DNA of 64,000 nt from Aculops lycopersici (Eukaryota > Arthropoda > Arachnida > Trombidiformes > Eriophyidae), in the NCBI GenBank assembly GCA_015350385.1, contig WNKI01000002.1:8142404-8206403 (forward strand), written 5' to 3'. Below the pieces are notes generated by a model. The model saw only the letters and a program-made list of their open reading frames with translations. It did not search any database and was not told the DNA's origin. Positions within the stretch are counted from its first letter, which is position 1. Each line of letters starts with the position of its first letter. A program made the translations under genes and the position numbers. This document shows positions 45,564 through 57,391 of this stretch, piece after piece.

Positions 45564-48114
45564 TAATGAGAGATTGGAGGCCATCTCGTCGTCGCGCCAC
45601 TAGGTGGAGTGGCAAGCAACTCCTGAGGCCAAATGGCAAATCGCATCACTGAATGGATCGGCTTCGGAGCAATGAGAATGAGTGTTAGCCAAGTGCTCCA
45701 GAGTTTGCTGACAATTCTGATGATGACTTATGACCTTTGCGCTGTACATACTCAGTCAAGGGGGGGGGGGTATGTGCAGCGTCAATGTTGTTGCCAACAT
45801 TGAAACTTTTCCAATGGCGACCACGACGTGCATTGCTCATGGGCACGCAATCATATTCATCGATTCCGCTAATGAATAGGCACGCGAAATGCTCGCGCGT
45901 TACTTCCTCCAACTTAAAGTGGCCAACGACGAGGTTTGTCCAACAACCGAGAGCAACACTCTCCTCTGCGTAACGGAGCGACCACCACGACGACAACGAA
46001 CACGACGATCACGACCACGACCACGACGACGAAGTGACCTAGCGACTGGCGCCACTCGTCGATCATTTTTCACGCGCACAAACACAAATACAGAGCAACG
46101 CAACGCAACACGAACTCGGCGAAGATGTTTTCCTCACCCACTTGCCGGTCGAGAGGGAGTTTAGTTGGGCTTTTGGAGTGACCGAAACGGAAGCAGCGCC
46201 AGCGCAGGCGGAAGTTGTCGTCGGCGGCTGGCGTCTCGCGCCAACTCAACTCGGCGCTGGTCGTCTTCATTGTCGATTGAATTCTAATAGCAGTGGAGTG
46301 TCTGTTGTTGCTGCTGCTGCTGTTGAGTTTGTTGCTCGTTTTCGATGGCTTGTCCTTGGCTGCTTGGCGCTCGTTAGATTCGCTCCGGAGTTTCTCGCTC
46401 GAGTTTTGCAGTCGACGTTGCCATCAACGTTGCAGTGTGTGTGTGTGTGTGAGAGAGCTAAACTTCAGATTCACTAGGGAAATGAATTATGACATCGAGC
46501 AGCCAAAAAAACCGATCGCTTGTTGCCGCACTATTGAGATAGAACACACATATACAGACTGCGTAAAAAAGACAGTGAGACCCGGCAGCTGGACAGCGCA
46601 GCTCTATGTTTGCGCCGAGCGGTGCCTAGCGACCCGGCCGGTGTGTTTGCGCGAATTAAGACGCACGCTCGGCGACCACTGCGCCCTCGGACGCGCACAA
46701 AAGTCGCCGCCACCGCATTATCTGTTTCCAGCGAGCGAGCGAGCGAAACAAACGCGCCACTCACGAGCCGGCGAACCGGTGGCCAAATTATCGTTATTAC
46801 TATTATTATTATTGTTGTTGCTGTTGATTTTGTTGTCATTGTTGTTGTTGTTATCACACGATTGCCAATATAGTGGCAATATGACCGCACCGCGAGTATA
46901 ACAGCTTAAATCGAACAGGATGCGGCGGCTGTGGTGGCGAATAGAATCTAATCGCCACCACGACTTTTACCCCAGAAAAGTGTAGCACGTGCGCAACAAA
47001 CTCACGCTTCAAACTTCCGATAGGTGAAACTCCGCTTCAAAACCAAACTCTCTCTCCCTTTGGCCAACAGGGAAAGGAACAATTCAATTTTATATCATAA
47101 TCATCATAATCTAGAAGCCAGAGAAACCGGACAATAAATTAGTTCCCCTTTGTCGTCGTGGTTGTGGTTGGTCTTGGTATTGGTATTAATAGCAGCAGTA
47201 ATAATGATAATATTGTAACTTGTCCCCACTGGCGCTGCTATTAATTTCCTCACTTACTCCCCTTGCAAGTCCAGTCGCCGCTTGGTCTTGATCATGATCT
47301 ATGGATCGCTTTCCCTGGAATCCCCTCAATTGCAACTCTGTGCTGCGAGTTCAGTTCATTTGAGTGGATAAGCATGACCACAGTGGCCATTCGGAGTGAC
47401 AATGATAATTTCGATCCCAGAATCTCGCTGCCCACCGAGCGAAATAATGTACCACAATTACGATTAGTATGACTTTAGTCCGACACAAACAAATGAGTTA
47501 TGGCTATGTAATTATTATGACATAGAGTTAGACTTGGAGCGATGTTGCTGCTTGCACTTCAAGTGTCTCGGTTGCGGAGCTCCAGTTTTAGGGAGAGAAA
47601 AGGAAGTCAACGGCAAGTGGCATTGACTTTACTATTACTGAGCAAAGAGAGTCGACTCTCTTCTCCTATTTCTTCAATGGCATACCCAACGGCAACGGCA
47701 AACGCGACGACAACTACAACGACCTCATCACAAAGCACGATGCTCGTGATGTTTACAACAACCAAACGACCACTACGCAAGCATATTGAGTTACCATATC
47801 CAATGATGACGACAACGATGATGTTATCGCTTTCACTTAGTGGCGCTTGTTGAGTCTTTCAATGGACTTTTTCAAATGGTTCATGGCCAATTCATCATGA
47901 GCGCGCCGAATCCACTGGTGGTTGTTGAGTGCAGTGGAGTTAAAGTGGGGCGAGCTAAAGGAAAGTTGGGTAAAATGGAGCCTGTAATCGTGTAATGAGC
48001 CCGCCGCTCACTGTCCGTTAGTTCTAGCTCTTGAATGATACTTAATTTTAGATTGAAATATCATGGCTGCCGGGTCATAATTCAAATTTCAGCGTCCCAT
48101 TTACTTTGAGGACA

Positions 48115-48117
<3 letters not shown>

Positions 48118-48174
<57 letters not shown>

Positions 48175-48209
48175 AGTAACGTAACGTACGTACGTCTCTC
48201 TCTCTCTCT
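48118..48209. repeat. (GA)n array facing a (CT)n array
   Basis: About 27 GA copies (48118-48172), a spacer with ACGTAACGTACGTACG-like sequence, then about seven TC copies (48195-48209). The arms can pair over about 15 bp. Confidence 0.92.
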
Positions 48210-48273
48210 GTGTCGTCGTCGTCTCGTCGTCGTCGTCGTCGTCGTAGTACGTAGTTAGGTTGGTTTCGGTTTC

Positions 48274-48293
48274 NNNNNNNNNNNNNNNNNNNN
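48274..48293. other. Assembly gap (20 N)
   Basis: Twenty N directly after a GA/CT hairpin and a (GTC)n tract, flanked by TACGTAC-like sequence. The true length and content are unknown. Confidence 0.99.
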
Positions 48294-50248
48294 TACGTAC
48301 CTCCTCTCTCTCTTTTCTGATGCTGCTACTGCTCTTGCCGCTGAGGCAAGTTGTTGGTTTGTTGGCCACTTTAGTCGAGTGTTTGGTTCGGGACACTGAA
48401 TGAGTTTTAGTTGGAGGCACAAATGGTGCCGAGCTTTAGTGTCGTCATTGGGGCATCTTTCATCTTGATTGCGTGAATCAGCGAATGAGCAACTTAACTG
48501 CAAAGCTGGCGGCCGGCGCGCTGATCACGACCAAATAGACCACGAGGACGAGGACGACAACGATAACCATGATCGCGAGCCGTGCAAGAGCAACAGAAAA
48601 GGCAGCTCTCTACCCAAAACTGCAATGGCAACAACAGATGTTTCAGACCCAAACTTGCGCTCGACTTTGCCGGAACTTAAGCCCAAAGCTCGAGCTAAAA
48701 CTGGAGCACTATGCGGCCCCATTGAGTTCTAATTGAGCATCGCCCGATTGGATACACACGCAGTCTGTGCATACAAATAGTTGAAGAGAGATGCGCAATC
48801 ATCGCCGCTGCCCCATAGACTTGGACTCGAGCTTTTGCTCAAATTATTATGTGAGTGAAACTGGAGCTCACTCTCATAAAATTTTCCATCTATTGGAGTT
48901 TCCGTTATTATTATTATTGTTATTGTTATTATTGCCTGCCCGACTAGTGATGTTATTGGAGCTTTCTGCCTCGTAGTGCCAGTGAGGGCTGCAGTTGCCG
49001 CATCAGCTGACTCGAAATAAAACTCGAGCCACCAGATCAACCAGAACCAATCGGCGGCGGCGGCGACGGCGGCGACGGCACGAGCGGCTGGTTTAGTGCC
49101 TTAACTGGAATTCAACTAAACTTTAACCAAACTCCACTAAACTCAACTCAACTCAACTCTCGTGACTCATGACTGATGGCCGCCGTTTGTGCTATCATCA
49201 TCTGGAGAGTAAAGTTTTCCCGAATCTTGGGTCCTGACAACAAAAGTCTAAACATTTGTTGGTCACACGTTGAGCGAGCGCATAGCGACGGCCGCCAAGT
49301 CGCTATGTGCTCGGCGCGTCTCTATGCGCCACAAAGACAGCGACCACCACCAAGAGGAAGAAGAGGAAGAAGAAGACGATTGACGAGAGAAGTGAGACGA
49401 TAAGCGTCCACTTTGCGCTCGCCTCAAAACTCGGAACAAGACTGAGCTCGTGATATATGCGCCAAGTTCCGCTCTTATCTTTGGGCCACTTTGAGATTTT
49501 CCGCCAGCTACTTAAAGCTCAATAGACTCTGCGAGTGTGTCTATTAAAACTGGCCAAACGAGAGCTTTGGATGGACAAACGCAACGACAACGACAATGAC
49601 TTGTCGTGGACTTCATTGTCGATTGTCTTCAATGAACGCCAAGTTGACGGATAGAAAAGCGAAAGTTGGACAGCTGAACATTGCAAATTTGCATTTATAT
49701 TTGCATCGTTTTCGACGAACAGATGCGCGAGCAAGCGAAGTGTTTGGTTACCTCATGGTCTCGTCTGTTGGTCGCGTTCGGTCTTTAGTCTTTAGTCGTT
49801 AGTCTCTCGAGTTTAGTCTCTAGATGGTCAATGGATTTCTTGATACCAAAAAGACTCGGCCCACTAATCTGCTTGTGTCGCTCAAAAAACTCGCAGTGGC
49901 TCTCGCTCGTTATCATTTACAACTCGATTCCTTGGAATCTTCTGTTTTTCGTCGTCGTCGTTTAGTTTTCATCCGTCGTTTCGTTTTGCTTAGGCGAGTG
50001 GGCAAATTTGCTCAATTTTTACTCTGAAAAACTAGAACTTTGCGCTCCAAGCGCTCAAAATAGGAGAAAGTCAAAGTTTCCAACTTTAATGTTGTAGCTG
50101 CGTTCTGAATCCAGAAACGAACGCTCCGGGACGAGAAAAGAGAACTGATTTAATGCAACTCAAGCGACTAAACGAAGTCCAACTCCGAAGCCAGACGACT
50201 TTTCTCCCTCCTTTTTTCTCCATCTTCATCTAGCAGCACGATGATTTG

Positions 50249-50252
<4 letters not shown>

Positions 50253-50299
<47 letters not shown>

Positions 50300-50302
50300 T
50301 TG
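50253..50302. repeat. (TGTC)n tetranucleotide array
   Basis: About ten copies of TGTC ending in TGTT variants. Confidence 0.9.
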
Positions 50303-50549
50303 TGTATTCAAACAAGAACTAGATCCGAAATCCCCATGCCAAAGGCCAACTTCTGACGCAATGGCCACCACGAAGCACCACGACGACGAGTCCAAATTCT
50401 CGTTCCTTGCTTTAGTTGGACTTTTACTCGTCTAGTTGCAGCCAAATCGGTGCACGCAATTGAAGGCGCCGCATGGGGAGGTTTAGCGGCTCGCGAATAT
50501 CATATCATTATTGTCCATGTGTGTGTCAGTCTATCTATCTTTGTTTCTA

Positions 50550-50625
50550 TGGCTGCGTTCGCGTTTGCGTTCGCATTTGCGTTCGCATCCAAATCCAAAT
50601 CCGAATCCAAATCTGAGTCTGCAGC
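50550..50625. repeat. (GCGTTT/C)n then (AAATCC)n hexamers
   Basis: Two adjoining degenerate period-6 arrays of different unit sequence. Confidence 0.85.
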
Positions 50626-51506
50626 GATTCGAGCCTCTAATTGCAATTGCAGTAACGTTTCGCCGAGAGGTAGAGCCGGCAGCTATTGCCAGCGAGCAGA
50701 GCTCGTTTAGAATGTTTACTTAGCGAGGCGACAAAAGGAGGAGGCATCGGTGTTGTTGTTAGCAGCATTGGTGTTGGTGTTGCCGTTTAAGTTTGCGTTT
50801 GCGTTTGAGTTAGCTAGCTAGCTAATGATTAGCTTGGCTGAAATCCCGGAGGGAGCGCCCGAAATTAGCGCGCGAGGTGAAAATAAAAGACATATAGATA
50901 TATATATAAATATAATTGTATGTGAATTCAAATTTCGCGCCTGGACGCACAGATGGCGCAACAAATGAGCACCACCTTCATTTGTAATCCTCTACAACAC
51001 TCGGGGCTACAGGTAGATCTCGATTCAAAGTGTGCAGCAACAACAACGGCGGCCATGGTAAGTGCAAAAATTTCAACTCCAACTAGACGAGATTACCTCA
51101 GGCAACAAGTTTAGTTGCCCGCTTGCTTGCTTGCTCGCTCGCCGTTTACCTGCTCGCCTCTCCTTGTGCGCCATTCGTGGTTAGCCTCACTAAGCTCAAG
51201 CTAGAAGCTGGAAGCTGGAACATCATTAGCGCGTTTGCCTTTGCGTTTGCCTTCCTGCGTTGTCCGCCAGAGTGTAACATTTTAAGCACCGGACTTGAAA
51301 CTCAAATTTCTCTTTGAAGTTGGAAAAACTTTCCAAAAATTTCACCTGTGAGCAGCGACCGCCGCAGGTACAGGCTTCCTCTGCGACTATTACCTGTTGT
51401 CATCGGTCGTCTCCGTCTCCAGCGCAGTCGTCGTCGTCGCCGTCCTCGTCACCGTCCGGTGATTTGTGAGCATGCGGCGGGAATTTGTCGCTTGTCGTGG
51501 TCGTCG

Positions 51507-51528
51507 ACGTTAACGTTAACGTTAACGT
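51507..51528. repeat. 22-bp perfect palindrome of GTTAAC hexamers
   Basis: ACGTTAACGTT followed by its reverse complement; equals three GTTAAC copies with flanks. Confidence 0.95.
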
Positions 51529-52476
51529 GGTTGCGGCCGCAAACGGAAACCTGTCGACGTGTGTTCTCTCGATGGTGGGGCCAATGTGTTGCGCAATAAG
51601 ATTACCGCGCAACTCAGGTAAATTCTCGCTGACTAGCGAACTCGGCGATCTTTAGCGGCTTCGGCTAGCTCAAGTTCGGTCTAACAAGTGGGAGCGACGA
51701 TGCACTTGAGCAAGAGGCCTGAGTGCATCGGAAGCAGAGCCACCGAGCACATTGTTATCTGCTGGTCGTGGTGGTCGCTGTTGTTGTTTGGTTTTGCGAG
51801 GGAGAAGTGGACAACACACACACACACCGACCAACCAAACAAGCAAATCAAATAGTAACCGTGAAGTGGAATACCTGCCAAAAAGGAACCAACTAGTGGG
51901 CCTCTTAACCTTGAGGAAGGAAACCACTGGCCGCTGGTTGGCCACGGAACCACGCTAAGCAAAAATTTGCGTGTGGCCAGTTGATTCTAATGAAGCCGGT
52001 GAGCCGAAAGAGCGAGATGCACTGTTGCAGTGGCCTGGGGGAAGTCGCGCATTTTTGCAATTCCCAATCAGATTTTCCTTTCCATTGTACTCGTGTTCCA
52101 TAGAGAATCGTGGGTAATCTTCATGTAAATGTGCGAGGGATACGCACTCAGTTTGCTTACTGTTAAGACAAGATATAAGAAGAAAACTTGCATACTTGAT
52201 CAGAGGGAAGTGTAGGAGGAGGAGGAGGAGCAACAAGTGGCTGCTAACGCACGACCACAAAGCGAGTGGCGCGAACTCATAGGCCACTTGTTGCCGTGAT
52301 TCTATCGTGAGGCGACAAAGTCGGAGTACAATCGACGTCACAGAGCCGGCCGCTTTTGCTCATCATGCGCCACATTAACTTGTTGGCTCGACGAGTTGCG
52401 TAATTGAAAATGATGAAAAAACTCTCAACTTGTGAGCGGAATGAGAAAAGATTCTCATTCCGGTTGGCGTTGCGTC

Positions 52477-52516
52477 ATAGGAATAGGAATAGGAGTAGGA
52501 ATAGGAATAGGAATAG
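52477..52516. repeat. (GGAATA)n hexamer array
   Basis: Six to seven copies of GGAATA with one GGAGTA variant. Confidence 0.92.
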
Positions 52517-52644
52517 AGATTATTAGAGTAGAAATTGGAATAAAAATTGAAATAGAACTGAAAAAAGATTGAGTGGCGCGTTAAATCCAATCCATCGCTT
52601 GAGTGGAGGACCAACTGGAGTGCTAAATGAGCAACTGAGTGAGG

Positions 52645-52646
<2 letters not shown>

Positions 52647-52685
<39 letters not shown>

Positions 52686-52689
52686 CTCT
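52647..52689. repeat. (CT)n microsatellite
   Basis: About 18 copies of CT, ending in a TCG interruption. Confidence 0.92.
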
Positions 52690-55600
52690 TTTCGACGCGG
52701 AATGAGGCGAGCAATTGGCCGGCACAATTCTAGCGCCATCCTCTCGCCTGATCATCGCGGCTCATCCAATTCTCATTCTCTCCCACTTGCCGACCTGTTC
52801 AACCTTTGGACTGCACATAAAGGCGACTTTGTTTGCAAAGAAAAAAACTTTCAAGAACGAGAGAAATCTTTTTTCTTCTTTACCTGCCGACCAAACCAAC
52901 CAAACTACTGGACACACACAAACTCTTACGCAAGAGTTTTGCCCTGCCGAACGCTCGGCCAATGCTGCAGCTGAGCCAACATTGTGCTAGAGTTTGGTGG
53001 CGGAGGACCAGGAAAACAAAAGCCAATCTCAGCGGTCGGTGCAAATAAATAATAGACATTTCTCTGGATTTTGAGACACTCGCACAGGTGGTTGCAATGG
53101 TGCTTTGGATGAATCGAACAGTTGAAAACTGTTAGCTACCAGCGAGCGAGAGGCAAATAGATGCCTTGAAGATTGAGCCTCGACCAAAGGCTTTTCGTTT
53201 CGATTATTTGCTTTCCATTTAGTATATCTCCTTCTTCCATTACTAGAGAGAAAAAGAGAGAGAGCAGGCGGCTAAAATCCCTAAGGCTTCTCTCGCTTTT
53301 GAGATCCTCCTTTATGTTCCAACTCCAACAGGTGGAAGCTCAGGTTTAAGGTTAGCGCGAATCAGGCACAACCATTTCATCATCATCATCATCATCATCA
53401 CCATCATCGGCGCCGTCGCCGTCGTCGCCATGCTTGAGCACTTGAAGCAGCCACAGCAACCACCTGATCAGCCGCAAGGTGATCGACAAGTTGCCGCGGA
53501 TTGGGGCCGAATGTTGGCTTCCCAACAAACACTTTGTATTGAAGTTTAACCTTTTGCTTTAGTGTCTAACTTAAAGAGCGAGGGAGAAAACAACGATGAC
53601 AAGGGAGGAGTTTGCTCGGCTTTCGGCAGTCGAATCAAATTTAAGAGCTTACGCCGCGCTTGTTGGGCTCAAAAGCGCAACGAGCTGACTTTTTCACCTG
53701 AAACGATCAATCCGCCTCCTCGCTTTTTGTGCCTCAGTTTCGCTTTTAGTTTTTTGATGCAAGCTAGCGAGTGTTTCTTTCTCTCTCTCTCTCTCTTTCT
53801 GTCTTTCTTTGGCTCCCACTCTCACCCACGAGCGAGAGAAACTTCAAACTTTTGTTGCGGCCGACTTGCCGACTGGCTAACTAAATGGAGGAAAGAATGC
53901 AAGCGGCCAACTGCACGATTGGCCGCCGAGTGTCGAGAGTAGACTCAATGAAACCTTTCTCCTTAGTTTGTTGGCCGCTGCAACGAGATTGAGTTGCAGT
54001 CGATGCTTGGTTTTAAATGCGACAGCTTTCGCATTTTTGAGCACAGAACAGAAAGAACGAGCGAACGAGTGGCAGCGGTAGTGGTAGTGGGAGGGGATTG
54101 AAATTCAAACTCAGCAACCAGCGCGCTGACTAATGATTTTCGAGAGATGATCCAATGCACAGGTAATAAACTTGTGTCGACCTGTCTGTTTGTCTGAATG
54201 CCTGTATCGCGCGCTGAGTGTGCTGCAGCCAGCCGCGGCCCACGACTACCTGTTCGGGTGAAACGTCGTTGCGTCACTTCTCGTTGGCTGCTCCCTCTCA
54301 GGTAACCGCTTGCAGGTGGGTGAGTGAGTGATGCTGCCTACCTGCCTGCCTGCCAACTACCTGGCGCTCGCCGGGGAAGACCCCGACGGAGATGATTACT
54401 CATCGTCGTCGTCGTGGTTCCCACTAGCTGCTAGAGTTTTGCCAAGTTTCTGGCTAAACTCCGTTTGTCCATTCAAATGTAGCCGCCGCCGCCGTTGCAT
54501 CGCTATCCTCTCGCATGCAATAAAACGGTTTTGAGAGAAGCTGAAGTTGAAGTGGAAGCGAACGAGCGCATGAGTGACGCGGTCAACTGCGCCCTCGACG
54601 ACCAGACTCGCAGGTTATCTTTCAAATTTCAAGAACATACTGCTAACATGAGGATGAGAACGAGGATGAGATAAGGGCTAGGGGAATCTCATTGCAGAAG
54701 GTCTCCTTTTTGTGGCCAAAGAGAGAGAGACTGGCCGAGTTAACGAGCAAAACTTTGCGTAACTCCAGTGGCCGACTGGCCGCTTGCCGCGGTGAAGCCA
54801 GAGGCCAAACGCGACACCGAAGCCGAGAGCCAATCGACTTTGGCTGACGTCGCCGTCGTCCGTCGTGTCAAATCGTATCGCTCGTGTGCTAAATGAGGCG
54901 CGCTCACTTTCCAATGAGCCAGTGTCGCCTGCTTTGGAGTTCCTCTGGATGGTTGGCCTGTTGGTTTGGTGGCGTTGAAAAAGAGCCTCTCTTTGGCAAG
55001 CGCTCGACTTATAGCTCACGCTGAGATTGATGGGCTCCAAAGAGTCTCATTTGGTGGCTGGTTATATAACTTTGGCCGGATACCAACGAGAGTTGCGGGC
55101 ACTAGTTTCGACTGGCCGACTTGACGACTGGTTAAACATGAGCGACGCGAGAGTGGAGTCACTAGGTTCCTTTGAGGGTCGCTAGTGACCTGAGAGGCAA
55201 GACAAGGCAAGCGAGATGATGGGATGGAACGAGATGAGATGAGATGAGATGAGACTGACGGCGTCGGCGGCGCTTAAACGAAACAAGTCAAAGGATCGGC
55301 TAACGAAGCGAAAAAGTTTATATACTCGCTGGCGCAAATGAACTCGGCGGTTAGGCTTTCTTCTGGGCCAACAAGGAAAGGGTCGCAGTGGGAAGCTGGA
55401 TATTGTTTTGTTTGATGGCTTTGAAGGGAGAGAAGAGAAGCTAGAGGTTCGCGCAATATTTGAGCGCTAGGTGTTTGTTGTGTGCTTGATTGGCGCCACT
55501 TCCGGTTGGCGTAAAAAATCAGCAAACGAGTACAGTTGTGCTGCTCGGTTTCAGTTGACTCACTGGCTGACTGGCTGAGTTACTGCGCCACTCTTTCCCG

Positions 55601-55844
55601 TTGCCACTTCCACTTGGAATACCAAACCAAACCAAACCGAACCGAATCGAACGCACCAGAGACACCACCAAAGGCACGAGCTATGACTCATCGGGTGTCG
55701 CCGGCGCTCGAGGTGCTCACGTCGGCTGCTTCGGGGCGCCGCTATCGGCGGCCAAGCCAATTCATTTCATTCATTCAACCGCTCGCTCCCTCGTTTGCCA
55801 CTGTGTTGCCCGAGTGATCCTCGTGAGCAACAGCAGCAGCAGCA

Positions 55845-55884
<40 letters not shown>

Positions 55885-56120
55885 TGGCAGCCAAGTTTCT
55901 CTCGCTCGATCCCGAAAGCGGGAACCCAAGAGGGACCAGCCGATCGGAGGAGCAACAGACGCCACGCGAGCCGATGATTGCGCAACTCTCGTCGCTGATT
56001 GCTCCACTTCGGCTCGCCGACTTTCTTCAGTCCGAATCCTCCGACCAGAGGATTCGAATTTTCTCCCGGCTGCGCGAGAGGAAATTGCATTACAAGACTT
56101 GGATTTCTCCTAAATCCTGC

Positions 56121-56160
56121 CCGACCGACCGACCGACCGACTGGCTGGCTGGCTGGCTGC
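56121..56160. repeat. (CCGA)n then (CTGG)n tetranucleotides
   Basis: Five CCGA copies pass into five CTGG copies. Confidence 0.9.
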
Positions 56161-56586
56161 CTGTCGACTCTCAGTCGGCCGCCGATTTCATGGGAGCCGA
56201 GCGGCGGAGGCGGAGGCCACGCTGACTGCGGCCACATCGGCGAGCCAACGCCGCGGGCGCAACCTACCATCAGACGGCCAGTTGGCCAGATGCAAGCGCG
56301 GGCGCCACGCAAAGGAAGAGGCGTGCAATCCAATGCATGTTTCCCAAGTTGCTTGCTCCCAACTCGGGCTTATATGTACCGAGAGCAAACCACTCCGGCA
56401 CACAGAGTGCCACGGCAAAGTTAACCTTCATCAGCAGCATCATCATCGTGAACCGATGCCATTGCGCTGGCCGCCCCGACTGGCAAATCCGCGGGCCGTC
56501 GTCCGGTTGCCTGGCTGGCTGGCGTCTAGCTGCAACTTGAAGCTCGCTGGCTCCTCTATGAGGTAACAATTTAATGCCGTTTCAGT

Positions 56587-56667
56587 TTGGGGGCTGTTGC
56601 TATGGCGGCCGTGGAGGCTTTTGAACCGCGAGCTGGCCGCGCACGGTTCACCAGCAACAGCCCCCAA
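56587..56667. repeat. Nested inverted repeat, 15-bp outer arms
   Basis: Outer arms TTGGGGGCTGTTGCT (56587-56601) and its exact reverse complement (56653-56667); inner arms TGAACCG (56622-56628) and CGGTTCA (56644-56650). Confidence 0.92.
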
Positions 56668-56784
56668 CCACCTGGCTGGCTGGTCAGCAACCACTTGCTA
56701 TGCAGTGGGTAGTACACAGAGAAAGAGAGGGAGAGAGAGGGAAACACAGGTAGGTAGACGGAGGAGAAGCTGGTAGAGAAAGAG

Positions 56785-56905
56785 AAAGAGCAACAGCGGC
56801 GACGCTGCTGCTGACTTGGCAGCGAGAGACAGAGAGAGAGAGAGAGAGAGCGCAACAGCAGCGGCGCCGCCGCTGTTGCTCACTTGGCAGAAAAAGAGCA
56901 ACAGC
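56785..56905. repeat. Imperfect tandem duplication with a near-palindrome and (GA)n
   Basis: GAGCAACAGCGGCG and ACTTGGCAG each occur twice about 70-100 bp apart, flanking a GA tract (56831-56850) and a 28-bp near-palindrome at 56852-56879 with one mismatched pair. Confidence 0.75.
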
Positions 56906-57129
56906 GGCGGCGCCGTGGCCGCAGCCGCTGACGCTGCCAACAGCGCAACGCCAAGAGAACGAGCGCCGTCTTCTTTTCTCAATTGCGCGAGTCAGAGTGC
57001 AAAATCTAGTGCGAGCAAATGATGTTGGCGAGCGTCAAAATCTATCCGCGAGAGTTGATGGTTGATTCCTATTTGGAAGAGTTCGAAACTAAATTTAAAT
57101 GAGTGCAACATATATTCGGAATATATAAG

Positions 57130-57152
57130 ATATATATATATATATATATAAT
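57130..57152. repeat. (TA)n microsatellite
   Basis: About ten copies of TA. Confidence 0.9.
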
Positions 57153-57234
57153 ATATAATATAAAAATTGCAACAGCATCATGATCGGGGCGCAAAATTAG
57201 ATGGAGGTCGTGGTGTCAATGAATCAAGTTACGA

Positions 57235-57375
57235 ATGACACTCAAGATTGAAACAAACACGACGCTCGAGATTGAAGCAAAAATGCCAATCAAGATTGAA
57301 ACACAATTGCCAATCAAGATTGAACCACGAAAGCCAATCAAGATCAAGACACCAATGCCAGTCAATTGCAGTTAA
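57235..57375 (+). CDS. Repeat-encoded upstream ORF of the KLF gene
   Basis: A 46-codon frame from the ATG at 57235 to TAA at 57373-57375, ending 16 nt before the KLF start at 57392. It consists largely of an 8-residue repeat, (M/L/K)PIKIE-x2, encoded by a 24-nt tandem repeat. If transcribed on the KLF mRNA it would act as an upstream ORF and dampen initiation at the main start. Whether it is on the mRNA is unknown, because a possible acceptor (ctctccag at 57387) could remove it. Confidence 0.35.
   Translation: MTLKIETNTTLEIEAKMPIKIETQLPIKIEPRKPIKIKTPMPVNCS
57245..57364 (+). repeat. 24-nt tandem repeat, five units
   Basis: Five consecutive 24-nt units beginning AGATTGAA (last unit AGATCAAG) at 57245, 57269, 57293, 57317 and 57341. 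The length is a multiple of three, so all frames stay open through it. Confidence 0.93.
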
Positions 57376-57391
57376 TCGCTCTCCAGTAGCT

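Larger units (their letters stand above)
39688..57391. other. 17.7-kb region without a recognisable gene
   Basis: No open frame shows a known domain or convincing codon structure; the longer ones (up to about 200 codons, e.g. around 46293-46901) are antisense or repeat-driven. The region holds many di-, tri-, tetra- and hexanucleotide repeats, several perfect inverted repeats and a 20-N gap. It lies between the Ser-rich gene 5' end and the KLF gene, and probably contains regulatory DNA or untranslated and upstream exons of the KLF gene. Confidence 0.5.

Noticed and set aside
46293..46901. 202-codon frame on the plus strand
   Set aside because: Leu-rich parts arise from CTG and TTA/TTG triplet repeats, another frame over the same segment is equally long, and no conserved motif is present.
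50780..51250. (TTTGCG)n-type hexamers as possible telomeric repeats
   Set aside because: Copies are few, degenerate and mixed with other units; they do not match the arthropod TTAGG repeat or any telomere-like array length.
55767..56424. Several overlapping frames of 100-190 codons on both strands
   Set aside because: They owe their openness to a (GAC)n array and GC-rich sequence with few stop codons; all frames are open at once and none has a domain.
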